Shown here piece by piece: positions 10,485 through 18,949 of a stretch of 64,000 nt of DNA; positions within the stretch are counted from its first letter, which is position 1; every line of letters starts with the position of its first letter. The stretch lies in contig NZ_DS022276.1 of NCBI RefSeq assembly GCF_000153725.1, forward strand, positions 760,617 to 824,616. The letters are read 5' to 3'. The stretch is from Salipiger bermudensis HTCC2601. Lineage in GTDB: Bacteria; Pseudomonadota; Alphaproteobacteria; Rhodobacterales; Rhodobacteraceae. The notes beneath the pieces are model-generated. The model was given only the letters and a program-made list of their open reading frames with translations, ran no database searches and had not been told where the DNA came from. The translations under genes were made by a program, and so were the position numbers.

Positions 10485-12389
10485 ATGTCGCTGTCGCGAC
10501 GCACCGGGGCACGTTTTCAGGCCAATATCTGGCCCGGCTTCGTCGACGCGATGACCGGGCTCCTGCTGGTGCTGATGTTCGTGCTGACGATCTTCATGGT
10601 GATCCAGTCGGTGCTGCGCGACACCATCACTGGGCAGGAGAGTGAGCTTGATCGTCTGTCCTCGGAGATCACCGAACTGTCGCGCAGCCTCGGTCTGCAG
10701 GAGCGCCGGAACACCGCGCTGACCACCCGCATCGGCGAGCTCGAGACCACCATCGACGATGCCGAGACCCGGATGACCGAGCAGCAGAGCCTCATCGCCT
10801 CGCTCACCGCCACCCGCGACCGGCAGGCCGAGGAACTCACCGCCGCCGCCAACCGGATTACCAGCTTCGAGGAGCAGGTCGCTTCATTGCTGGCCGACCG
10901 CGACGCCGCCGAGAGCGAGATCGCGGCGCTCAGTGCCACGCAGGAGGACCTTGAGGCCGCGCAGGCCGAGCTGACCTCCGAGCGCGATGCGCTCGATCTG
11001 GCGCTGGCGCAGGCGCGCAGCGAGGTCGACGCGCAGGCAGAGGCGGCCCGGCTCGCCGCCGCACGCCGCGAGGCGCTGCAGGCGCTGATCGAGGACCTTC
11101 GGGCTCAGGCCGCGGATCGCGATGCGCAGATCGGGGGGCTGTCTTCGCAGGTTGACGCGTTGCAGGCCGAGCTGAGCGAGGAAGAAGCGCAGCGCTTGGC
11201 CGAGGCCGAGGCCGCTGCCGTCCTGCGCGCACGTCTGGAGAATGCCGACAGCGAACTGACCGCGATGACCATGGCGCTGGAAGAGCAGCGCCGTCGCGCC
11301 GAGGAGACTCTGACGCTTCTGGCAGCGGCGCGCGACGCCGAGGAGGATCTCGACGCCCGGCTCGCCGCCGCGCTCTTGCGGCAGGACGAAACCGAGGCGG
11401 CGCTGCAGCGCGCCCGCGATGCGGCAGGCAATGCCGAGACCCTGCAGGACGATCTGGCGCAGGCGCAGGCCACGGCCGAAGACCTGCGCAGCCGGCTCGC
11501 GGCGCTGCTCGAAGAGCAGGGCGAGGCCGAGATCACCCAGGAGGAGCTGCGCGATCGCCTGACCGCGGCGCTGGCTGCGCAGAAGGCGGCCGAGGCCGAG
11601 GCCGGTGCGCGGCTGAGCGAGGCCGAGCAGCGCGCGGCGCTGCTCTCGGAGGCGCGCAGCGAACTGAGCCAGACGGAGGCTCGCGCCAGTGAGGCCGAGC
11701 GCCAGCGCGAGCTCCTCAACCAGCAGGTCGCGGCGCTTCGGTCGCAGCTGTCGCAGCTTCAAGGACTGCTCGACGAGGCGCGCGAAAGCGACGCCGAGGC
11801 GCAGGTGCAGCTGCAGAACCTCGGCTCCGAGCTCAACGCCGCGCTGGCGCGGGTCGCCGCCGAGGAGCGGCGCCGCCGCCAGCTCGAGGAAGAAGAGCGC
11901 CGACGGCTCGAGGCGCAGGCCGAGGATCTCGAGCGGTATCGCTCGGAATTCTTCGGACGGCTGCGCGAGGTGATCGGCGATCAGGACGGCATCCGCATCG
12001 AGGGGGACCGCTTCGTGTTCTCCTCGGAGGTGCTGTTCGCGCCGGGCGAGGCGCGGCTCTCGCCGCTGGGCGAGGGCGAAATCGCCAATATCGCGGGCAT
12101 CCTGCAGCGGGTGATGTCGGATATCCCGCCGGGCATCGACTGGATCCTGCGCGTCGACGGCCATACCGATGACACGCCGCTGCGCCCCGGTGCGCGCTTC
12201 GCCGACAACTGGGAACTCAGCCAGGCCCGCGCGCTGTCGGTGGTGCGGTTCCTGGTCGAGGACATGGGCATCCCGCCGCAGCGGCTGTCGGCCAACGGCT
12301 TTGGCGAATACCAGCCGGTCGATCCCGCCGACTCGCCCGAAGCGCGCGCGCAGAACCGGCGCATCGAGCTCAAGCTCACCGAACGCTGA
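10485..12389 (+). CDS. MotB-like OmpA-domain protein with very long periplasmic coiled coil
   Basis: A 634-residue protein in three parts. Residues 1-45 hold one membrane helix with the ion-carrying acid in the position of MotB Asp32 (GFVDAMTGLLLVLMF, D21). Residues about 46-480 are almost pure coiled coil, rich in Glu, Ala, Gln, Arg and Leu heptads. Residues about 500-634 are a peptidoglycan-binding OmpA domain (VDGHTDDTPLRPG, NWELSQARALSVVRFL, GFGEYQPVDP, AQNRRIELKL). It is co-transcribed with the upstream MotA/ExbB-like gene. The predicted coil could span a large part of the periplasm, more than ordinary MotB or TolR would need. This makes a lever- or tether-type role plausible, which is inference. 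Confidence 0.85.
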   Translation: MSLSRRTGARFQANIWPGFVDAMTGLLLVLMFVLTIFMVIQSVLRDTITGQESELDRLSSEITELSRSLGLQERRNTALTTRIGELETTIDDAETRMTEQQSLIASLTATRDRQAEELTAAANRITSFEEQVASLLADRDAAESEIAALSATQEDLEAAQAELTSERDALDLALAQARSEVDAQAEAARLAAARREALQALIEDLRAQAADRDAQIGGLSSQVDALQAELSEEEAQRLAEAEAAAVLRARLENADSELTAMTMALEEQRRRAEETLTLLAAARDAEEDLDARLAAALLRQDETEAALQRARDAAGNAETLQDDLAQAQATAEDLRSRLAALLEEQGEAEITQEELRDRLTAALAAQKAAEAEAGARLSEAEQRAALLSEARSELSQTEARASEAERQRELLNQQVAALRSQLSQLQGLLDEARESDAEAQVQLQNLGSELNAALARVAAEERRRRQLEEEERRRLEAQAEDLERYRSEFFGRLREVIGDQDGIRIEGDRFVFSSEVLFAPGEARLSPLGEGEIANIAGILQRVMSDIPPGIDWILRVDGHTDDTPLRPGARFADNWELSQARALSVVRFLVEDMGIPPQRLSANGFGEYQPVDPADSPEARAQNRRIELKLTER

Positions 12390-12394
12390 TCAAG

Positions 12395-12424
12395 GGCCAA
12401 GAATTTTAGCTAAAATTCTTGGCC
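12395..12424. repeat. 30-base perfect palindrome (family 1, locus B)
   Basis: The arms are ggccaagaatttta and its complement around an agct centre, fully self-complementary over 30 bases. It begins five bases after the stop codon of the OmpA-domain gene. It may act as a terminator or a REP-like element. Confidence 0.85.
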
Positions 12425-12503
12425 ACGGTCCGCCCTCCGGCAGGTCTGGCAAAATACGCCGGCCCATGCCAGAAGCGCCGCCAACGCTCAGGAGGTCGCG
12501 CCC

Positions 12504-13373
12504 ATGTTCATTCTATCGCTCATTGCCCGTCCCGGCACGCTCGAGACCGCGCTGGTGTCGTCGCTGCGCAACGCCACCGGCGGCGGTGCGGCGGTCTGGC
12601 TGTCGCAGGGCGAGGCGGCAGAGTTCCCGCTCGATCACGTGCCGTCCAATCTCGAGGAGCTGCGCGTGGCGGTGGCCGATCAGGCCGACCTGAATCTGGT
12701 GCCGGCGCTGGGCCGTCGCAAGACCATGCTGCTGGCCGACATGGATTCGACGATGATCCAGCAGGAATGCATCGACGAGCTCGCCGAAGAGGCTGGTGTC
12801 GGCGCGCATGTGAAGGAGATCACCGCGCGGGCGATGAACGGTGAGCTCGATTTCGAGGGCGCGCTGACCGAGCGCGTGGCCCTGCTCAAGGATCTGCCCG
12901 AGACGGTGATCGACCGGGTGCTCGAGACCCGCATCACCCTGATGCCCGGAGGGCGCGAGCTGGTGGCCACGATGAAGGCCAATGGCGGCTATGCGGCGCT
13001 GGTCTCGGGCGGCTTCACCGCCTTCACCGCCAAGGTGGCGGGGCTGGTGGGCTTTGACGAGAACCGCGCCAACACGCTTCTGGTGGAAAACGGCAAGCTC
13101 ACCGGCGAGGTGGCGCGGCCGATCCTTGGCCGCGAGGCCAAGGTGCAGGCGCTCGAGGAGATCTCGGCGCGGCTCGGTATTCCCGAGGCCGACGTTCTGG
13201 CGGTGGGCGACGGCGCCAACGATCTCGGCATGCTGGGCCGGGCGGGCATGGGCGTGGCGCTGCACGCCAAGCCCTCGGTGCAGGCGCAATGCGATCTGCG
13301 GGTGAATCACGGCGACCTGACCGCGCTGCTCTACCTGCAGGGCTATGCCCGCGAAGATTTCGCCACGGTCTGA
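12504..13373 (+). CDS. serB: phosphoserine phosphatase
   Basis: Dephosphorylates L-3-phosphoserine in the last step of serine synthesis. The 289-residue HAD enzyme has the nucleophile motif DMDST at 79-83, the SGG motif of HAD region II near 168-170, and the Mg-binding GDGANDL near 235-241. The N-terminal ~70 residues form the regulatory-type domain seen in long SerB proteins. The gene follows the palindrome at 12395 and converges on the asparaginase gene across a GC-rich hairpin. Confidence 0.95.
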   Translation: MFILSLIARPGTLETALVSSLRNATGGGAAVWLSQGEAAEFPLDHVPSNLEELRVAVADQADLNLVPALGRRKTMLLADMDSTMIQQECIDELAEEAGVGAHVKEITARAMNGELDFEGALTERVALLKDLPETVIDRVLETRITLMPGGRELVATMKANGGYAALVSGGFTAFTAKVAGLVGFDENRANTLLVENGKLTGEVARPILGREAKVQALEEISARLGIPEADVLAVGDGANDLGMLGRAGMGVALHAKPSVQAQCDLRVNHGDLTALLYLQGYAREDFATV

Positions 13374-13381
13374 GCCGGGGA

Positions 13382-13403
13382 GCGCGGGGCAACGCCCCCG
13401 CGC
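13382..13403. terminator. GC-rich hairpin between convergent serB and asparaginase genes
   Basis: An 8-bp stem (gcgcgggg/ccccgcgc, 13382-13389 with 13396-13403) with a six-base loop lies between the two convergent stop codons. No T-run is seen, so it may be bidirectional but weak. Confidence 0.6.
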
Positions 13404-13414
13404 CCGCTGTCAGG

Positions 13415-14413
13415 TCAGGGGAAGCCGGGCGCCGTCGCGATGCGCCCGACCTCGATGCCGGCGCGGTTGTGGATCGGCGGGCAGAGGAAGCGCTGCACCT
13501 CCGGATCTGCCTCGTCGAGCACCCCGAGCTGCACCAGAAGCGCCGCCACGGCACAGTCGGCAGCGCGGGTGGCGCCGTCGGTGATCTTCAGCGCCAGTCC
13601 CATGCCGCGTTCCGGCAGGATGGCGACGAAATAGCCCTCGGCCCCTGTCTTGATCGCCACCGGCTCCTTGGCGGCGCGCATCAGGTGGGTGCAGGCGCGG
13701 CCTTGGCCCGCGACATGTTCGGGGAACGCGATCATCGCCTCGACGAGCTGCGCTGCAGCCTTGCTCAGCGTGTCCGGTCGCGTGTGGGCGTTGGCGTACC
13801 ACGCCATGGCGCGGGCCATGCCCTCCATCGTGGTGGCGAAGTTCGGCGCCGAGCAGCCGTCGATGCCGAAGCCCGGGCTTTCCATGCCGGATACCGTCTC
13901 GAACAGCTCGCGCACCTCGCGCTGCACCGGGTGGTCGGGCGCGCAATACTCTGCGCCACCGCCGAGATGCTTGTTGAAGGTCAGGAAGCCCGCGTGCTTG
14001 CCCGAGCAGTTGTTGTGCGCCTGGCAGGGGCACTTGCCCTCGCGGATCATCTGAAGCTTGAGCGCCTTGTCACGCGAGACCTCCGGGCCGCAGCGCAGGT
14101 CGTCATCGCTCATCCCCAGCTCCGCGAGCCACGCGTTGACCGCATCGACATGCAGCGGCGCGCCCTGATGCGAGGCGCAGGCCAGCGCCAGTTGCTCGGT
14201 CTTCAGGCCGAACGCCTGCGCCGCGCCCGAGGCCACCAGCGGCAGCGCCTGGATCATCTTGGCCGAGCTGCGCGGCAGGATCACCTTGCCGGGATCGCCC
14301 CAGGCCTGCACGATCTGGCCGCTGTCATCGCAGATCACCGCGTGGCCTGTATGGGCGCTTTCGGCCAGCGGTCCGCGGTGGATCTCGACCATGAGTTCGG
14401 GCGCGTTCGACAT
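13415..14413 (-). CDS. L-asparaginase, Rhizobium-etli (ReAII) type
   Basis: Hydrolyses L-asparagine to aspartate and ammonia. The 332-residue product shows the Ser-Lys tandem at S49-x2-K52 (RSSAKMIQ), a second Ser at S81 (ASHQG) and the conserved CSGKH segment at about 136-140. All are near the positions of Ser48, Lys51, Ser80 and Cys135 in the Rhizobium etli enzyme, which is unrelated to E. coli asparaginases I and II. The start at 14413 has a GAAGGACC Shine-Dalgarno sequence; the frame extends to 14449. It diverges from the IalB-family gene. Confidence 0.88.
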   Translation of the reverse strand: MSNAPELMVEIHRGPLAESAHTGHAVICDDSGQIVQAWGDPGKVILPRSSAKMIQALPLVASGAAQAFGLKTEQLALACASHQGAPLHVDAVNAWLAELGMSDDDLRCGPEVSRDKALKLQMIREGKCPCQAHNNCSGKHAGFLTFNKHLGGGAEYCAPDHPVQREVRELFETVSGMESPGFGIDGCSAPNFATTMEGMARAMAWYANAHTRPDTLSKAAAQLVEAMIAFPEHVAGQGRACTHLMRAAKEPVAIKTGAEGYFVAILPERGMGLALKITDGATRAADCAVAALLVQLGVLDEADPEVQRFLCPPIHNRAGIEVGRIATAPGFP

Positions 14414-14587
14414 GCTCGGGTCCTTCACAACTAAGCGATAACTTGCCAACAGGGGGTTTATGGCCGCAGGTTTTTCAGTCTATCTTCCCGACGTCGAGTA
14501 GAAAATCGGAAGCGCGCGCGATTGGGCCGAAACTGGCCGGGCGCCGACCGCGTGATTGAGGCACAAGACAGCTGGAGGCTGCACGGT

Positions 14588-15118
14588 ATGAAGTCAATTC
14601 TCGGTGGAGTTCTGGGTGGAGCCCTGCTGGCGCTGACCACCACGGCGGTGCTCGCTCAGGAAGAGAGCCAGAACCGGGTCAATGCGATCACCGACTGGTC
14701 CGTGTTCGAGGGCAGCGACCCGCGCGAATGCTGGGCGGTCACCACTTACAAGGAAAGCGTGAACACCAAGGACGGCCGCGTCGTCTCGGTGCGCCGCGGG
14801 GACATTCTGCTGATGGTGTTCTACCGCCCCGAGGGCGGCGTGAACGGGCAGGTGGCCTTCACCGGCGGCTATCCCTTCGCGCCCGGCTCGACGGTCGGCG
14901 TGAACATCGGCGGCTCGGAATTCGAGCTCTACACCGATGGCGAATGGGCCTGGCCGGCGACCTCGGGTGACGACAGTCAGATCATCGCCGCGATGAAGCG
15001 CGGCGCCGACGCGGTGCTGACCGCGCGGTCGGCGCGCGGCACCCAGACCAAGGACACATTCTCGCTGCTGGGCTTCACCGCCGCGGTCGAGGACGCCGAG
15101 CAGCGCTGCGCCGGCTGA
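14588..15118 (+). CDS. invasion-associated locus B (IalB) family protein
   Basis: A 177-residue exported protein with an N-terminal signal (LGGVLGGALLALTTTAVLAQ) and the IalB-family body. Recognisable are WSVFEGSDPRECWAV near the start of the mature region, VSVRRGDILLMVFYRP, and TKDTFSLLGFTAAVEDA at the end. Members in free-living Rhodobacteraceae are periplasmic proteins without an assigned role; the name comes from Bartonella and does not imply invasion here. The ATG at 14588 was chosen because the signal peptide begins there, not at the earlier ATG at 14522. Confidence 0.85.
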   Translation: MKSILGGVLGGALLALTTTAVLAQEESQNRVNAITDWSVFEGSDPRECWAVTTYKESVNTKDGRVVSVRRGDILLMVFYRPEGGVNGQVAFTGGYPFAPGSTVGVNIGGSEFELYTDGEWAWPATSGDDSQIIAAMKRGADAVLTARSARGTQTKDTFSLLGFTAAVEDAEQRCAG

Positions 15119-15140
15119 TCCGCGCGCCCTAGCTGACAGA

Positions 15141-15180
15141 GATTGAAGCCCCTCGCAGGACGATGCGGGGGGCTTTCTCG
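15141..15180 (+). terminator. intrinsic terminator after the IalB-family gene
   Basis: The arms AAGCCCC (15146-15152) and GGGGCTT (15169-15175), with further CGC/GCG pairing inside, are followed by TTTCTCG. This is a convincing terminator for the plus-strand gene that ends at 15118. Confidence 0.75.
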
Positions 15181-15200
15181 TGTTGGCCTCGGGGCGATGT

Positions 15201-16001
15201 TCAGAACTCCAGCGAGGACAGCATCGGCATCATCAGCGAGAACAGCTCCGCCTGCGAGGAGATCTCGCATTTGCGGTAGAGCTGCTTGCGGAACACCTTC
15301 ACGGTCTGCGGGCTGATCTCGAGCCGCATGGCAATCGAGGCCGAGGAGTGACCCTTGAGAATCAGCAGCGCGATCTCGGCCTGTCTGCCGGTCAGCGCCA
15401 CGCCATGCTCCTGCTCCATGCGCTTCTGCAGCGCCTCGGTGACGGCGGAGTCGCGGAAATCGCCGGTCGAGCGCAGGTTCGACCAGTGCCGCGCCGCCAG
15501 CGCGCAGGCGATCGGCGCGATCTGCTCGGCGCGCTCCATGTCGCGCGAGGAAAACACCCGGCCCGAGCTGGCATCGCGCCCGAGACAGACATGCACCGAC
15601 ACGCCCTCGGACGGGTAGGCCACATAGGCGACCTCGTCGATCAGCGTGGTGCGCCGGTAATAGGCCGAGAAATATTCATTTCGGGTGAACTGGTCGGGCG
15701 CGATGTCGCGCATCCGGTAGAGCCCCTCCGGTGCCCGCTCGATGTGCAAAGCGTGGAACGGATCGAGCAGATAGGCCCCGGTCAGGTAGTCGTCCTCGAG
15801 CTTTTCGTGGACACGCTTTTCCTGCGCATGGGAAAACAGAAGCTCGGGCGGCCGGTTCTGGAAATAGGCCAGCATCGTGGTGTTGTCGATCTCGTAGCAG
15901 CGCATCAGCCACTGAAAAAAGAGGCCGGCGAACGCGTCGGTCTCGAGCGCCGCGATGGCGCGCCCGAGGAAATTCTCCGTCAGGTTCGGCAATTTTCGCA
16001 T
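15201..16001 (-). CDS. LuxR-family transcriptional regulator
   Basis: A 266-residue protein with an N-terminal sensor region of about 190 residues that I do not recognise. The C-terminal LuxR/GerE helix-turn-helix contains GRQAEIALLILKGHSSASIA and SPQTVKVFRKQLYRK. It diverges from the polyamine-type ABC operon that starts at 16116, so it is the likely regulator of that operon. A 16-bp palindrome and two half-related boxes lie in the intergenic space. There are ATGs at 16004 and 16001; the second is better spaced from the AGAGAGG ribosome site. The frame extends to 16754 but overlaps the ABC gene. Confidence 0.85.
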   Translation of the reverse strand: MRKLPNLTENFLGRAIAALETDAFAGLFFQWLMRCYEIDNTTMLAYFQNRPPELLFSHAQEKRVHEKLEDDYLTGAYLLDPFHALHIERAPEGLYRMRDIAPDQFTRNEYFSAYYRRTTLIDEVAYVAYPSEGVSVHVCLGRDASSGRVFSSRDMERAEQIAPIACALAARHWSNLRSTGDFRDSAVTEALQKRMEQEHGVALTGRQAEIALLILKGHSSASIAMRLEISPQTVKVFRKQLYRKCEISSQAELFSLMMPMLSSLEF

Positions 16002-16012
16002 CATACCTCTCT

Positions 16013-16077
16013 GGGGGTATATACCCCCTGTTTCGCATGAGCCTAGGGTATAGCCATAAGAGCGGGTGGTATAGCCC
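16013..16077. promoter_or_regulatory. three GGTATA boxes between the regulator and the importer operon
   Basis: A perfect 16-bp palindrome (gggggtatataccccc) at 16013-16028 lies close to the LuxR-type gene start. Further GGTATA-type boxes are GGGTATAGCC at 16046-16055 and TGGTATAGCCC at 16067-16077. The TATA steps are spaced 31 and 21 bp apart, close to whole helical turns. Together they look like operators for the divergently encoded regulator. Confidence 0.6.
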
Positions 16078-16115
16078 GAAACAGGGACAACAGCCGCAGG
16101 GGGTGGTTCGGTATC

Positions 16116-17183
16116 GTGACCGGGACCGTGATCAACATCGACCGCGTGGTGAAGCGCTTCGGCACCTTCACTGCGCTCCACGAGGTGTCGCTCGACATCG
16201 CCGAGAATGAATTCTTCACGCTGCTCGGGCCGTCGGGCTGCGGCAAGACCACGCTTCTGCGTTGCATCGCGGGGTTTGAGCCGGTGAGCGGCGGGCAGAT
16301 CCGCCTGCATGGCGAGGACATCGCGCCGCTGCCGCCGTTCAAGCGCCCGGTCAACACGGTGTTCCAGCACTACGCCCTCTTCCCTCACATGACGGTGCTC
16401 GAGAACGTGATGTTCGGCCTGCAGCGGCTGGGCTGGTCGGTGGTGGATGCCGAGGGCCGCGCCAAGCAGGCGCTCGAGCTGGTGCACCTGTCGCAATTCC
16501 TCAAGCGCCGCCCCGGTCAGCTCTCGGGCGGGCAGCAGCAGCGTGTGGCGCTGGCCCGCGCGCTGGCGCCCGAGCCCAAGGTGCTGCTGCTCGACGAGCC
16601 GCTCTCGGCGCTCGACCTGAAGCTGCGGCAGGCGGTTCGCATGGAGCTCAAGCAGATCCAGCGCGAGACCGGCATCGCCTTCGTCTTCGTCACCCACGAT
16701 CAGGAAGAGGCGCTGACCATGTCCGACCGCATCGCGGTGATGTCGGACGGGCACGTGCAGCAGATCGGCGCCCCGCGCGAGATCTACGAGGCCCCGGCGA
16801 ACCGCTTCGTGGCGGATTTCATCGGCGAGACCAACCTGATCGAGGTGCCGGTTCTGGGCATCTCCGACGGCATGGCCGAGGTCTCTCTGCCCGGCGGTCG
16901 CGCCCTGCGCTGCCCGACGCCGCTCAGCCGCGCGGTGGGGCAGGGGGTGCTGTCGCTGCGCCCCGAGCGTATCGATCTCTGCCCGGCCTCGGAGGCCGAC
17001 CTCACTGTGATCGCCACCGATCAGGTCTATCTGGGCACCGACATCCAGCTCAAGGCGCAGCTCGCAGGCGGTCAGGAGATGACCGTGCGGCTACAGAACG
17101 CCGAGGCCACACGCCTGCCCGAGCGCGGCACCGAGGTGGGTCTGAAACTGGAAGCAGGCGCCGCCCGCCTGCTCTCGGCCTGA
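16116..17183 (+). CDS. polyamine-type ABC importer, ATP-binding protein (PotA-like)
   Basis: The ATPase of a PotABCD-type importer, 355 residues. Walker A (GPSGCGKTT), Q-loop (FQHYALFPH), signature (LSGGQQQRVALARAL), Walker B (LLLDEPLSALD) and H-loop (VFVTHDQEE) are all present. A C-terminal TOBE domain (about 270-355) follows. The start is a GTG at 16116 preceded by a GGGGGTGG stretch. The stop overlaps the next start by one base, so the operon is tightly coupled. The importer class (spermidine/putrescine-like) is clear; the exact substrate is not. Confidence 0.9.
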   Translation: MTGTVINIDRVVKRFGTFTALHEVSLDIAENEFFTLLGPSGCGKTTLLRCIAGFEPVSGGQIRLHGEDIAPLPPFKRPVNTVFQHYALFPHMTVLENVMFGLQRLGWSVVDAEGRAKQALELVHLSQFLKRRPGQLSGGQQQRVALARALAPEPKVLLLDEPLSALDLKLRQAVRMELKQIQRETGIAFVFVTHDQEEALTMSDRIAVMSDGHVQQIGAPREIYEAPANRFVADFIGETNLIEVPVLGISDGMAEVSLPGGRALRCPTPLSRAVGQGVLSLRPERIDLCPASEADLTVIATDQVYLGTDIQLKAQLAGGQEMTVRLQNAEATRLPERGTEVGLKLEAGAARLLSA

Positions 17184-18103
17184 TGGCGGCGATGGCGCCG
17201 GGCGGCGCATCCTCGTCGGAAATCTACAAGGGCAACGCAAGCAGATTGCTGTTGCCGACATGGGTGGTCATCGGGGTCTTCCTGTTGGTCCCGGTTGCCC
17301 TGATGGCCACCTATTCGTTCCTCACCAAGGAATTCCGCGGCGGCGTGATCTGGGAGTTCTCGCTCGCCGCATATGACCAGTTCTTCCTCGATCGTGGCCT
17401 GTTCGGAGACGAGCCGCCGCGCATCGAGTGGACCTTTATCACGATCTTCTGGCGCTCGATCTGGCAGGCCGGTCTGGCGACGCTCCTCTGCCTGCTCATC
17501 GGCTTCCCGACCGCGTGGTTCATCGCCACCCGCGAGGCCCGGATGCGCACCGTCTGGCTGCTCATCGTCACGGTGCCCTACTGGGTCAACCTGCTGATCC
17601 GCACGGTCTCGATGAAATTCCTGATCCGCGATGAGGGCCCGCTCAACGCCATGCTGCTCTGGAGCGGGCTGATCGACCAGCCGCTGGGGCTGATCAACAC
17701 CAACCTCGCGGTGCAGCTGGGGCTGTTCTACTCCTATCTGCCGTTCATGGTGCTACCGATCTACGCCGCGGTCGAGCGCTACGACTTCGCGCTCTCCGAG
17801 GCGGCGGCCGATCTCTATGCCGGGCGCTGGACGACGCTGCGGCTGGTGATCCTGCCGGTGGTCAAGCCGGGGCTCATCGCGGGCTGCATCCTCGTCTTCG
17901 TGCCCTCGCTCGGCGCCTTTCTCGCGCCCGACCTGCTGGGCGGTGCCAAGAGCTTCATGATCGGTTCGCTGATCGAAGAGCAGTTCAAGGGCGCCGCCGG
18001 CAACTGGCCCTTCGGGGCGGCAGCGGCGATGATCCTGATGAGCATCGTGATGGTGGTGCTGCTGGTCTACGCCCGCTCGCAGACTCGGGAGGCCAAGGCA
18101 TGA
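17183..18103 (+). CDS. polyamine-type ABC importer, permease 1 (PotB-like)
   Basis: The first permease of the importer, 306 residues. It has about six membrane helices and the conserved cytoplasmic EAA loop ([25 protein letters not shown]) typical of PotB-like subunits. It overlaps the ATPase gene by one base and the second permease by four (ATGA), indicating one polycistronic mRNA. The first helix follows an N-terminal stretch of about 25 residues. Confidence 0.9.
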   Translation: MAAMAPGGASSSEIYKGNASRLLLPTWVVIGVFLLVPVALMATYSFLTKEFRGGVIWEFSLAAYDQFFLDRGLFGDEPPRIEWTFITIFWRSIWQAGLATLLCLLIGFPTAWFIATREARMRTVWLLIVTVPYWVNLLIRTVSMKFLIRDEGPLNAMLLWSGLIDQPLGLINTNLAVQLGLFYSYLPFMVLPIYAAVERYDFALSEAAADLYAGRWTTLRLVILPVVKPGLIAGCILVFVPSLGAFLAPDLLGGAKSFMIGSLIEEQFKGAAGNWPFGAAAAMILMSIVMVVLLVYARSQTREAKA

Positions 18104-18906
18104 AGCAGCTCGACTTGCGCCGCTTCCCCGGCTTCTTCGCGATCACGCTGCTTTGCGTGGTGGTGCTCTACGCGCCGCTGCTGGTGGTCTCGGTCTACAG
18201 CTTCAACGCCTCGACCTCGATCACCAATTGGGGCGGCGTCTCGTTGGAGTGGTATGTCGATGTCTTCACCGGACCGGAATCGCCGAAATTCCAGCGCGCG
18301 GCGATGAACTCGCTGATCATCGCGGTTCTGGCCGGGCTCTGCGCCACGCTGATCGCCACCTCGGCGGCGGTGGCGATGCACCGCGCCGGGCGCTTCAAGG
18401 GCAAGACCGCCACCTTCGCGCTGATCAACCTGCCGCTCATGGTGCCCGAGGTGGTGACCGCCGTCGCCAGCCTGATCTTCTTTACCGCCATTGGCTTCTC
18501 GGGCGGTGTCGGCACGATCCTTCTGGCTCATATCACCTTCTGCATCCCGTTCGCCTACCTGCCGATCGCAGCAAGGATGCAGAGCGTGCCCGACAGCTAC
18601 GAGCAGGCGGCGATGGACCTCTATGCCACACCCTGGGAGGCGTTCCGGCTGATCCTGCTGCCGCTGATGATGCCCGGCATCTTCTCGGGATTCCTGCTCG
18701 CCTTCATCATCTCTCTCGACGACTTCCTGATCACCAATTTCGTGAAAGGGGCCGGTGTCGAGACCTTGCCGACCGCCATCTTCGGCGCGGTGAAACAGGG
18801 CATCAAGCCCAACATCATGGCGATTTCCACCCTGATGCTCGGCGTCTCGGTGGTGTTCGTCACCCTCTCCTGGCTGATCGGACGCAGCGGCCAGGCCAAG
18901 ACATGA
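18100..18906 (+). CDS. polyamine-type ABC importer, permease 2 (PotC-like)
   Basis: The second permease, 268 residues and about six helices. It has the EAA loop motif ([24 protein letters not shown]) and the PotC-type first helix region followed by [12 protein letters not shown]. It overlaps PotB-like by four bases. With the PotA-like, PotB-like and PotD-like neighbours it forms a complete type I importer. Confidence 0.9.
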   Translation: MKQLDLRRFPGFFAITLLCVVVLYAPLLVVSVYSFNASTSITNWGGVSLEWYVDVFTGPESPKFQRAAMNSLIIAVLAGLCATLIATSAAVAMHRAGRFKGKTATFALINLPLMVPEVVTAVASLIFFTAIGFSGGVGTILLAHITFCIPFAYLPIAARMQSVPDSYEQAAMDLYATPWEAFRLILLPLMMPGIFSGFLLAFIISLDDFLITNFVKGAGVETLPTAIFGAVKQGIKPNIMAISTLMLGVSVVFVTLSWLIGRSGQAKT

Positions 18907-18949
18907 TGACCACCTCAAAACCACAAAAAACCAACAGCGGAGACACCCC

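Noticed and set aside
9249..12389. Zorya anti-phage system
   Set aside because: The two genes resemble ZorA and ZorB, but no ZorC, ZorD or ZorE genes are adjacent and the MotB-like coiled coil is far too long; neighbours are housekeeping genes.
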